A stretch of DNA of 39,169 bases from an uncultured Bacteroidota bacterium (GTDB lineage: Bacteria; Bacteroidota; Bacteroidia; 2-12-FULL-35-15). The first letter of the stretch is position 1, and every line of letters starts with the position of its first letter. The position numbers were made by a program, and so were the translations under genes. A model generated the notes under the pieces. The model searched no databases. It was not told the origin of the DNA and saw only the letters and a list, made by a program, of their open reading frames with translations. Where the stretch lies: assembly GCA_903919535.1 (NCBI GenBank), contig CAIXIP010000108.1, forward strand, positions 1-39,169. The letters run 5' to 3'. Positions 7,489 to 15,162 of the stretch are shown one piece after another.

Positions 7489-9057
7489 TTACTTCTTTTT
7501 ATTCAATTCCAAAACTGCATTATTTGTATTTACAAATCCACCTGAGATACAAAGTTCTTTCAATTTCTTTTTACTCTTTTTTGTTCCCGGTACTTTTACT
7601 TTCTTTTTATAAGGAACAACAGTTTTCATTAATACTTCACGTACTTCATTCGCTTTTAATTCGGGATAATACTCTCTGATAATTGCTGCAACACCAGCAG
7701 TAGATGGTGACGCCATGCTTGTTCCAGATTCTGCAATATATTTACTATCACAAACTGTTGAATAAATATCAACACCTGGAGCAAATAAATCCACTTTGTT
7801 TTTTCCGTAATTAGAAAAATCACCTAGAATAGTTTTACCTTTTTTGTAAGAACTTGCTCCAACCTGAATCCAATTGTTTGCGATCTCTCCTGATAATAAT
7901 TCCCTATTTGGAAACGAAAGTTCAATATCATTATCTTTTGATTCATTACCTGCAGCGTGAATAAGCAATACATCTTTTGATTGAGCATATTTTACAGCTT
8001 CATCCACTAATTTTTTATCCGGTGAATAATACTTTCCAAAACTCATATTAATAACGGTTGCACCATTATCAACGGCATAGCGTATTGCATTTGCAACATC
8101 TTTATCGCGCTCATCGCCATTTGGAACTGCGCGTACAGGCATAATTTTTACATCATTTGCTATGCCTATTATACCTAAATTGTTATCTCGCATAGCAGCT
8201 ATAATTCCAGAAACGTGTGTACCGTGCAATGCATCAGGACCTTCCACACGATTACATCCATAATAACGTTCAGTCAAATTGTTTGGATCATCGCCAACTA
8301 CATATTGACGAATGGAATCAACATTCATTTTATTGTATTTAACTAAATTGTTAATTGATTCGTAGCCTTGTTTAATTTGACTATCCAAATCTTCAGGCTT
8401 AAGCCCCAAAGTAAAAAACATTTTAAGGCGCTTTTGTATTTTACCTTCCATTTCATTTACCGGAACGTAATTTTTTAAAGTTTCCTTTGTTAAAACACCA
8501 TTACTTTGTTTTTTTACGTTATCTAAAAATTTCGAAAACATCTCAATACCCTGCAATTGCTGTTCTTGTTTTGCTTGCTCGGAAAGGAAAGTGGTTTTTA
8601 TTTTTTTGAATTCCGCAAATTCTTTAGAATCAGCTGCCGAAAATTTTGATGTATCTGCTGTAGCAAATTTTTTATTCATACGTTGGTACATACGAGCTAA
8701 TTCGGTTGCTTCATAATTAATATCGCCATTTTTACCTCCCAAGAAGCTCCATCCATGAATATCATCAATATATCCATTATGATCATCATCAATTCCATTA
8801 TCAGGAATCTCACCAGGATTTGTCCAAATTACATCCTTTAAGTCTTCATGATCTATTTCAGTACCACTGTCAATTACAGCAACGATAATAGTTTTATGCT
8901 TTTTATCTTTCAACGTTTTATATGCTTCTTCAGAACCTGTCCCATAAACCTTATCGGTTGAAGGATTTAAAGTTTGCCAATTATCTGGAATCTTTTTTTT
9001 CTGAGCAAATGCTGTTGTTGCAACGAATAAACTTGCTGCGATAAAATATTTTTTCAT
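7489..9057 (-). CDS. Secreted subtilisin-like serine peptidase (S8) with large insert
   Basis: A signal peptide (MKKYFIAASLFVATTAFAQ) leads into an S8 catalytic domain. The Asp is D63 in VAVIDSGTEIDHEDL, the His H281 in ALHGTHVSGIIAAM, the oxyanion Asn N371 in HAAGNES and the Ser S447 in SGTSMASPSTAG. A calcium-site-like DDDHNGYIDD follows the Asp. The Asp-His distance of 218 residues is far longer than in ordinary subtilisins; residues about 115-270 form a charged, Gln/Lys-rich, probably helical insert. No inhibitor-type propeptide is evident: the catalytic domain begins about 55 residues in. There is also no T9SS sorting domain, since the C-terminus ends in LELNKKK. The likely location is the periplasm or cell surface, with substrate unknown. 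Confidence 0.93.
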   Translation of the reverse strand: MKKYFIAASLFVATTAFAQKKKIPDNWQTLNPSTDKVYGTGSEEAYKTLKDKKHKTIIVAVIDSGTEIDHEDLKDVIWTNPGEIPDNGIDDDHNGYIDDIHGWSFLGGKNGDINYEATELARMYQRMNKKFATADTSKFSAADSKEFAEFKKIKTTFLSEQAKQEQQLQGIEMFSKFLDNVKKQSNGVLTKETLKNYVPVNEMEGKIQKRLKMFFTLGLKPEDLDSQIKQGYESINNLVKYNKMNVDSIRQYVVGDDPNNLTERYYGCNRVEGPDALHGTHVSGIIAAMRDNNLGIIGIANDVKIMPVRAVPNGDERDKDVANAIRYAVDNGATVINMSFGKYYSPDKKLVDEAVKYAQSKDVLLIHAAGNESKDNDIELSFPNRELLSGEIANNWIQVGASSYKKGKTILGDFSNYGKNKVDLFAPGVDIYSTVCDSKYIAESGTSMASPSTAGVAAIIREYYPELKANEVREVLMKTVVPYKKKVKVPGTKKSKKKLKELCISGGFVNTNNAVLELNKKK

Positions 9058-9183
9058 GTGATGGTATTTTATAGTTTTATAAATACAAATTTAAATAATA
9101 TAACATTCAATAGTCACAAGCAATATACAACAGTGACGCAGCTATATATGAATGGTTGATGCAAAGGATAAGCGGAAATTAAA

Positions 9184-9225
9184 AAACAAAAGCTCCTGCA
9201 AAATAATTTGCAGGAGCTTTTGTTT
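9184..9225. terminator. Intrinsic terminator after the bacilliredoxin gene
   Basis: A 19-bp perfect stem, AAACAAAAGCTCCTGCAAA and its complement, closes on an ATAA loop just past the minus-strand stop at 9239. T runs flank it. It separates bacilliredoxin from the downstream subtilisin gene, whose promoter must lie in 9058-9183. Confidence 0.88.
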
Positions 9226-9238
9226 ATACTAATACTGA

Positions 9239-9649
9239 TTAACAAAATTCGTCAAAAGCCATTTTCAAATTATCGGCAATGGTTTGTGCACTGCGACCTT
9301 CAATATGATGACGCTCAACAAAATGAACCAATTGGCCATCTTTAAATAAAGCAATACATGGTGAAGATGGTGGAAATGGAGCGAAATGTTTACGTGCTTC
9401 TGCAACAGCTTCAGTATCGAAACCTGCAAAAACAGTTGTTATTTTACTTGGGCGTTTAGCTGAACCAATAGCCAATTTTACTCCTGGGCGTGCTGCGCCT
9501 GCTGCACAACCGCATACTGAGTTTACAACTACTAAAGTTGTTCCTTTGCTACTGATTGCAGCAGCTACTGATTCGGGTGTTGTTAGATCTTCAAAACCAA
9601 CGGTTGTTAGTTCGGCTTTCATTGGCATTACAATACTTGCTGGATACAT
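9239..9649 (-). CDS. Bacilliredoxin, BrxA/BrxB family (YphP/YqiW-like)
   Basis: The 136-residue cytoplasmic protein matches the BrxA/BrxB family (DUF1094), thioredoxin-fold proteins that remove bacillithiol from S-bacillithiolated proteins. The diagnostic active site is VVNSVCGCAAGAARPG with the CGC motif at residues 46-48. FPPSSPCIALFKDGQLVHFVERHHIEGR near residues 92-118 is also family-typical. Its presence suggests that this organism makes bacillithiol, as many Bacteroidota do; no bsh gene is in the window to confirm it. It is a monocistronic gene with a TACTTTTG promoter element 42 bases upstream and a terminator downstream. Confidence 0.93.
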   Translation of the reverse strand: MYPASIVMPMKAELTTVGFEDLTTPESVAAAISSKGTTLVVVNSVCGCAAGAARPGVKLAIGSAKRPSKITTVFAGFDTEAVAEARKHFAPFPPSSPCIALFKDGQLVHFVERHHIEGRSAQTIADNLKMAFDEFC

Positions 9650-9691
9650 GTTTTATTTTTTTATTAAGTTTATAAGTCTGAATTTTCAATA

Positions 9692-9699
9692 CAAAAGTA
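9692..9699 (-). promoter_or_regulatory. Bacteroidota -7 promoter element for bacilliredoxin
   Basis: The minus strand reads TACTTTTGTATTG, an exact TAnnTTTG, 42 bases before the ATG at 9649. The remainder of the 9650-9886 gap is AT-rich and shows no further gene. Confidence 0.5.
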
Positions 9700-9886
9700 C
9701 TAAAAATTGAAATAACATGACTGAAATCATAATGTGAATGTGAATTCAGTAGAAATAGCTACGTTATTCCTATTTTAGTCTATCAAATTGTTTTACCTGC
9801 CTATGATTTTAACAACTTACCATAAAGATTTTGTTCAATGCCTAATAAAGTTTTAAAAAGGTATTTAAATAATAACTCACAATCAA

Positions 9887-9894
9887 TACATTTG
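9887..9894 (+). promoter_or_regulatory. Bacteroidota -7 promoter element for the M16 peptidase gene
   Basis: TACATTTGCC matches TAnnTTTG and lies 22 bases before the ATG at 9917, which predicts a short leader of around 15-18 bases with the A-rich tract AAACAAAAAAT next to the start. Confidence 0.55.
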
Positions 9895-9916
9895 CCATCT
9901 ACAAACAAAAAATATC

Positions 9917-12817
9917 ATGAAAAAATATTCGATTCTAAATTTAGTTCTTCTGAGTTTATTTATAACAACAACAGCTTTTGCACAAACAAAGCTTATTGAA
10001 AAAGTTACTCGCAAAAGCAATGAACTGGTTATTTCTTACGAAAAATACAAATTGCCGAACGGCTTAATTGTTCTTGTTCATGAAGACCATTCTGACCCTA
10101 TAGTTTACGTTGATGTAACTTACCATGTTGGCTCTGCTCGAGAACAAGAAGGGCGTTCAGGCTTTGCTCACTTTTTTGAACACATGATGTTTCAAGGCTC
10201 CGAACATTTAGCAAAAGCCGAACATTTTAAAATTATTTCTGAAGCTGGAGGAACCTTAAATGGATCTACCAATCGCGATAGAACAAATTATTGGGAAGTG
10301 CTTCCTTCTAACCAACTCGAAACAGCACTATGGTTAGAATCCGACAGAATGGGTTTTTTGCTGGATTCAGTAACACAAATAAAATTTGAGAACCAACGAT
10401 CAACCGTTAAAAACGAACGTGGTCAAAATTATGATAACAAACCTTATGGGATTGTTAATGAAAAAATATGTGCAGCTTTATACCCAACAACCCATCCCTA
10501 CTCTTGGCAAACTATCGGGTACATTGAAGATCTGAATCGTGTTGATGTAAACGACCTTAAAAAATTCTTCATGCGCTGGTACGGACCAAATAACGCAACA
10601 CTTACTGTTTCAGGAGATGTGAAGCCTGCAGATGTAATAAAATTAGCCGAGAAATATTTCGGACCTATTTCTCCAGGGCCAGAGGTTAAACCGCAAACTG
10701 TAGCTCCGGTTATTCTTGATAAAGACAGGTATATTTCTTATGAGGATAATATTCGTGCACCACAAATTAATTTCACTTTCCCCACTGTTCCTGCACGCCA
10801 TCAAGACGAGCCTGCATTAGATATTTTGGCAGATATTTTAGGTGGTAACAAATCTTCTATCTTTTATCAAAATTTCGTGAAATCACAGTTAGCTCAGATG
10901 GCCAATATATATGATGCTACAGATGAATTAGCAGGTGTTTTTACTATACAAGTACGTGCATTTCCTGATAAATCCTTAGCACAAATGGATTCGTTGATTC
11001 GCGCTTCATTGATTCAATTTGAAAAACGTGGAGCAACTAATGATGATATAAAAAAATATTTAGCAAGTTTCGAAACACAAACAGTAAATTCATTATCAAG
11101 CGTACAAGGTAAAGGGTCTATACTTGCAGCTTATCAGACATATGCCAACAATCCAAATTATATCACAAAAGAAATTGAGAGATATAATAAAGTTACCAAA
11201 GAAGATGTGATGAGAGTTTATGAAAAATATATAAAAGGAAAAAATGCAGTTGTATTAAGTGTATATCCCAAAGGAAAAGCAAATGTTATTGCTAAAGCAG
11301 ATAATTATACTCCTCCTGTTCGAAACATCAATGCTGCTGAAGCTTCCGAGTATAAAAATTTGGTATACAATAAAGCCAAAGATACCTTTAACAGAAAATC
11401 CAAACCAACCCCCGGTGCAAATCCTATAGTTAAAGCGCCTGCTTTTTGGACACAGAACTTTGATAATGGATTGAAAATTATTGGTGCAAAAAGTGATGAG
11501 GTACCTAGTGTTACAATTCAACTGTATGTAGAGGCCGGACACAGATACGAGCAAATCAATAAAGCCGGAATTTCGCTACTATTAACAAGTATTTTAAATG
11601 AATCAACCACAAAACACAGTGCAGAGGAAATTGCAGAAAAATTAGAACGATTAGGAAGCAGTGTCAACATTAATAATAACGGACAGGATATTGTTGTATC
11701 AATTTCTTCACTGACAAAAAATATTGATTCGACTTTAGCTATTACGAATGAAATTTTATTTCATCCTAAATTTGATACTGAAGAGTTTGATCGCATCAAA
11801 AAACAAAAGATCGAATCCATCAACAACCAGGTTACTCAGGCAACCACCATCGCTAACAACGTTTTTGCAAAGTTGATGTATGGGAATAATCACATTATGT
11901 CAATTCCCACATTAGGAACAAAAGAGACAGTTGCAGCAATTACGTTGGATGATGTAAGAAATTATTATGCTGATTATTTTTCTCCTTCAATTTCGTCAGT
12001 CGTTGTGGTTGGCGATATTGCTCAAGATGCGATAATTTCAAAGCTATCCTTCCTGAAACAATGGACCGGCAATAAGGTTATGAAAGGCATGGAACCAACG
12101 TTACCTATTATTGATAAAACAAAAATTTATTTTGTAAATAAAGATAAAGCACCCCAATCAGAAATAAGAATTGGTTATATGGCAATGCCATATGATGCCA
12201 CAGGAGAATATTACAGATCAGGTATTATGAATTTTCCTTTAGGTGGTGCTTTTAACAGTCGAATCAATATGAATTTAAGAGAGGTTCATGGTTTCACCTA
12301 TGGTGCTCGATCTGGGTTTAGTGGAAATCAATTTGTTGGCCCTTTTTCTACAAGTGCCGGAGTTAGAGGAAATGCCACCGATAGTTCGGTAATAGAATTT
12401 ATGAAAGAAATTAAAAATTATGCAGATAATGGAATTTCGGCTGAAGAACTAAACTTTACAAAAAATTCTATTGGACAAAGCGAAGCATTAAAGTATGAAA
12501 CTGCTACACAAAAAGCAGGATTCATAAAACGAATTTTGGATTTTAATCTGGATAAAAATTATACTGAAAAACAAAATGAAATTTTAAAAGCAATCACTAA
12601 AACCGAAATTGATGCACTTGCCAAAAAGCAATTGCCTTATACAAAAATGATAATTTTAGTGGTGGGAGATAAAGCTAAAACCTTTGATAATTTATCGAAA
12701 TTAGGTTATGAGGTTATAGAATTAGATACTGATGGAAACGCCATAAAAACATTTCAAGCAGACGCGCCTAAAGAAGGATCTAACGTGATAAGGGAAGAGT
12801 ATCCAAAAAGGAAATAA
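9917..12817 (+). CDS. Periplasmic M16-family zinc metallopeptidase, two-domain
   Basis: After a signal peptide (MKKYSILNLVLLSLFITTTAFAQ) the 966-residue protein has two M16 halves, as in pitrilysin/insulysin-like clamshell peptidases. The N-terminal half holds the inverted zinc motif HFFEH (H85, E88, H89) and a downstream Glu, E167 in VKNERGQNYDNKPYG, at the expected spacing. It therefore looks catalytically competent. The C-terminal half begins near residue 505 (APAFWTQNFDNGLKIIGAKSDEVPSV) and lacks HxxEH, the usual inactive partner; the motif REVHGFTYGARSGF near 795 is the conserved RxxxGxxY-type substrate-binding element. It probably degrades peptides in the periplasm. It is a single gene with its own promoter. 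Confidence 0.95.
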   Translation: MKKYSILNLVLLSLFITTTAFAQTKLIEKVTRKSNELVISYEKYKLPNGLIVLVHEDHSDPIVYVDVTYHVGSAREQEGRSGFAHFFEHMMFQGSEHLAKAEHFKIISEAGGTLNGSTNRDRTNYWEVLPSNQLETALWLESDRMGFLLDSVTQIKFENQRSTVKNERGQNYDNKPYGIVNEKICAALYPTTHPYSWQTIGYIEDLNRVDVNDLKKFFMRWYGPNNATLTVSGDVKPADVIKLAEKYFGPISPGPEVKPQTVAPVILDKDRYISYEDNIRAPQINFTFPTVPARHQDEPALDILADILGGNKSSIFYQNFVKSQLAQMANIYDATDELAGVFTIQVRAFPDKSLAQMDSLIRASLIQFEKRGATNDDIKKYLASFETQTVNSLSSVQGKGSILAAYQTYANNPNYITKEIERYNKVTKEDVMRVYEKYIKGKNAVVLSVYPKGKANVIAKADNYTPPVRNINAAEASEYKNLVYNKAKDTFNRKSKPTPGANPIVKAPAFWTQNFDNGLKIIGAKSDEVPSVTIQLYVEAGHRYEQINKAGISLLLTSILNESTTKHSAEEIAEKLERLGSSVNINNNGQDIVVSISSLTKNIDSTLAITNEILFHPKFDTEEFDRIKKQKIESINNQVTQATTIANNVFAKLMYGNNHIMSIPTLGTKETVAAITLDDVRNYYADYFSPSISSVVVVGDIAQDAIISKLSFLKQWTGNKVMKGMEPTLPIIDKTKIYFVNKDKAPQSEIRIGYMAMPYDATGEYYRSGIMNFPLGGAFNSRINMNLREVHGFTYGARSGFSGNQFVGPFSTSAGVRGNATDSSVIEFMKEIKNYADNGISAEELNFTKNSIGQSEALKYETATQKAGFIKRILDFNLDKNYTEKQNEILKAITKTEIDALAKKQLPYTKMIILVVGDKAKTFDNLSKLGYEVIELDTDGNAIKTFQADAPKEGSNVIREEYPKRK

Positions 12818-12852
12818 TTTTGAGTCCTAGTGTCATTCTGTTGAACTAATGC

Positions 12853-12957
12853 GGTCACTTCGAGTTTGACTGAAAGGAAAGTATCGAGAAGTAATAAAAC
12901 ACTTAAACCTTCTCGATACGTTTTTCAACAAAGAAAAACACTCGAACTGACTAACGC
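12853..12957. repeat. Intergenic imperfect-palindrome element (REP/MITE-like), type 2
   Basis: Between the M16 gene and tadA lies a long imperfect inverted repeat. GTATCGAGAAG (12881-12891) pairs exactly with CTTCTCGATAC (12909-12919), and outer blocks TTCGAGT (12859-12865) and ACTCGAA (12940-12946) pair as well. The form CACTTCGAGT...TATCGAGAAG matches a dispersed repeat family I associate with Flavobacteriia-like genomes. It differs in sequence from the element at 4967-5053. It may also act as terminator for the convergent gene pair, though it lacks a clear T run. Confidence 0.65.
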
Positions 12958-12959
12958 AA

Positions 12960-13406
12960 TCACCGTTTTTTTTGAAAAAATGTTTTAATCAAATCACCAC
13001 ACTCTACCGCTAATACTCCTGAACTCACTTCTGTCTTGGGATGAAGAATCCTTTTTTCATTCAATAAATTAAAACCTCGTTTTGTATCTGGGGCACCATA
13101 AACCAATTTCCCCAACTGCGCCCAGGCAATTGCTCCTGCACACATTACACAAGGCTCCAGCGTTATATACATCGTACACTCATTCAAATACTTTCCACTT
13201 AAATAATTTGCTGCTGCAGTTATCGCTTGCATTTCGGCATGAGCAGTAACGTCATTCAGGCGCTCCGTTAAATTATGTGCACGGGCAATGATCTGATTTT
13301 TGCAAACTACAATTGCACCTACCGGCACCTCATCAGCGTCAAAAGCTTTTTGCGCTTCTTTTAATGCTTCACGCATAAAGGATTCGTCTGAAATTAATTG
13401 CTCCAA
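12960..13406 (-). CDS. tadA: tRNA-specific adenosine-34 deaminase
   Basis: TadA converts A34 to inosine in the anticodon of tRNA-Arg(ACG). The 148-residue protein shows the cytidine-deaminase fold signatures HAEMQAI (H56, catalytic E58) and PCVMCAGA (C86, C89) that hold the zinc ion. The start at 13406 is a TTG codon; the next ATG (13376) would cut into the conserved DESFMREAL helix, so the TTG, or an even less usual codon upstream, is preferred. Residues NDVTAHAEMQ and YGAPDTKRG are typical of TadA rather than of guanine or dCMP deaminases. It diverges from glyS across 141 bases. Confidence 0.93.
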   Translation of the reverse strand: MEQLISDESFMREALKEAQKAFDADEVPVGAIVVCKNQIIARAHNLTERLNDVTAHAEMQAITAAANYLSGKYLNECTMYITLEPCVMCAGAIAWAQLGKLVYGAPDTKRGFNLLNEKRILHPKTEVSSGVLAVECGDLIKTFFQKKR

Positions 13407-13531
13407 AATTAGTTTTCTTTTTACACTCGAAATAAAGATTCTGTAAATCTAATTATTTTTTGATTTACTAAGTGTATTCCATAGTTTGATCAGAATTTTA
13501 AAATCTTTTTTTCAAAATCATTAATAACCTT

Positions 13532-13539
13532 TACTTTTG
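13532..13539 (+). promoter_or_regulatory. -7 promoter element immediately before glyS (possible leaderless mRNA)
   Basis: TACTTTTGC matches TAnnTTTG exactly and ends only 8 bases before the glyS ATG. In Bacteroidota transcription starts about 5-7 bases after this box, so the mRNA would begin within 0-4 bases of the start codon. Confidence 0.55.
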
Positions 13540-13547
13540 CATCCATT

Positions 13548-15092
13548 ATGGCAAATCAAGAAGATATTTTCAAAAACATTATTTCGCACTCAAAAGAGTA
13601 CGGATTTATTTTTCAAAGCTCCGAAATATATGATGGCTTAAGCGCTGTGTATGATTACGGACAAATGGGTGTTGAGCTTAAAAAGAACCTACGCGACTAT
13701 TGGTGGAAAGCAATGGTACAAATGCATGAAAACATTGTTGGTATTGATGCCGCTATTTTTATGCATCCAACCACATGGAAAGCTTCCGGGCACGTTGATG
13801 CATTCAACGACCCTTTGATTGATAACAAAGACAGTAAAAAACGTTACCGTGCCGATGTATTGATTGAAGATCATGTGGCGAAAATAGAAGGGAAAATTCA
13901 GAAAGAAATTGATAAAGCAAAAGAACGTTTTGGGGATTCCTTTAATGAAGAAACTTTTCGAGCTACTAACGCGCGTGTGCTGGAAAACCAGGCTAAAGCA
14001 GATGATATACTTTCAAAATTTAAGGACGCATTAGAAAAAAATGATCTTGAAGCTGTTCGTCAAATCATAATCGATTGTGAAATTGTTTGTCCGGTTTCAG
14101 GTTCTAAAAACTGGACAGAAGTTCGTCAATTCAATTTGATGTTCAGCACATCAATGGGCGCAGTGAGCGAAGATTCAAACCTTATTTATCTTCGTCCGGA
14201 AACGGCACAAGGGATTTTTGTAAACTTTTTAAATGTACAAAAATCAGGTAGGATGAAAATCCCTTTTGGGATCGCACAAACCGGAAAAGCATTCCGTAAC
14301 GAAATTGTAGCGCGACAATTTATTTTCCGTATGCGCGAGTTCGAACAAATGGAAATGCAATATTTTGTGCGTCCGGGAACCGAAATGGAATGGTATAATC
14401 ACTGGAAAGCAACTCGCATGAAATGGCATAATTCATTAGGTTTTGGTGCAGAGAATTATCGTTTTCATGATCATTTGAAATTAGCACATTATGCAAATGC
14501 GGCATGTGATATCGAATTTAATTTTCCTTTCGGATTTAAAGAACTTGAAGGAATTCATTCCCGTACCGATTTTGATTTGAAAGCACATGAGCAACATTCT
14601 GGAAAAAAATTACAATATTTTGATCCTGAAATAAATCAAAATTATGTGCCTTATGTAGTTGAAACATCAGTCGGTTTAGATCGTTTGTTCCTTGCTGTGA
14701 TGTCTAAAGCATACATTGAGGAAAAACTGGAAGATGGTACAACACGTGTTGCATTGAACCTTCCTGCATTTTTAGCTCCTATAAAAGTTGCGGTATTGCC
14801 ACTTTTGAAAAAAGATGGCTTGCCTGAAAAGGCACGCGAGATAATGGATCTGTTGAAATATGATAATGCATGTACCTACGATGAAAAAGACACTATTGGT
14901 AAACGTTATCGCAGACAAGATGCAATAGGAACTCCTTTTTGCGTAACTATCGATCATCAATCGTTAGAAGACAATACGGTAACGATCCGCCATCGCGACA
15001 CGATGACTCAAGAACGTGTAAATATTGATTCACTTGCAAAGATCATCGATGACAAAGTGAGTTTCAAGAAAGCGTTACAAGGATTGAAATAA
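13548..15092 (+). CDS. glyS: Glycyl-tRNA synthetase, single-chain (alpha2) type
   Basis: This class II aminoacyl-tRNA synthetase charges tRNA-Gly. At 514 residues it is the homodimeric type, not the split GlyQ/GlyS alpha2-beta2 form. The N-terminus KEYGFIFQSSEIYDGLSAVYDYGQMGVELKKNL is diagnostic. Motif 2 appears as GKAFRNEIVARQFIFRMREFEQMEMQYF and motif 3 as VGLDRLFLAVM. The anticodon-binding domain occupies about 405-514 (APIKVAVLPLL, then IGKRYRRQDAIGTPFCVTID). The ATG start preserves the full conserved N-terminus, so the very short distance to the promoter box is real. A strong terminator follows 15 bases after the stop. Confidence 0.97.
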   Translation: MANQEDIFKNIISHSKEYGFIFQSSEIYDGLSAVYDYGQMGVELKKNLRDYWWKAMVQMHENIVGIDAAIFMHPTTWKASGHVDAFNDPLIDNKDSKKRYRADVLIEDHVAKIEGKIQKEIDKAKERFGDSFNEETFRATNARVLENQAKADDILSKFKDALEKNDLEAVRQIIIDCEIVCPVSGSKNWTEVRQFNLMFSTSMGAVSEDSNLIYLRPETAQGIFVNFLNVQKSGRMKIPFGIAQTGKAFRNEIVARQFIFRMREFEQMEMQYFVRPGTEMEWYNHWKATRMKWHNSLGFGAENYRFHDHLKLAHYANAACDIEFNFPFGFKELEGIHSRTDFDLKAHEQHSGKKLQYFDPEINQNYVPYVVETSVGLDRLFLAVMSKAYIEEKLEDGTTRVALNLPAFLAPIKVAVLPLLKKDGLPEKAREIMDLLKYDNACTYDEKDTIGKRYRRQDAIGTPFCVTIDHQSLEDNTVTIRHRDTMTQERVNIDSLAKIIDDKVSFKKALQGLK

Positions 15093-15106
15093 GAATAAAT
15101 ATATTC

Positions 15107-15149
15107 AAATAAAAAAGCCTTAAGAATATTTCTTAAGGCTTTTTTATTT
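15107..15149. terminator. Bidirectional intrinsic terminator
   Basis: A 20-bp perfect stem AAATAAAAAAGCCTTAAGAA with a TAT loop and its complement ends in T runs on both strands. It separates convergent glyS and the sensor-phosphatase gene. Confidence 0.9.
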
Positions 15150-15162
15150 ACTATAGTTTCTT

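Noticed and set aside
7419-7679. Plus-strand ORF starting just after ssb
   Set aside because: It runs through a perfect terminator hairpin and into the antisense of the subtilisin gene.
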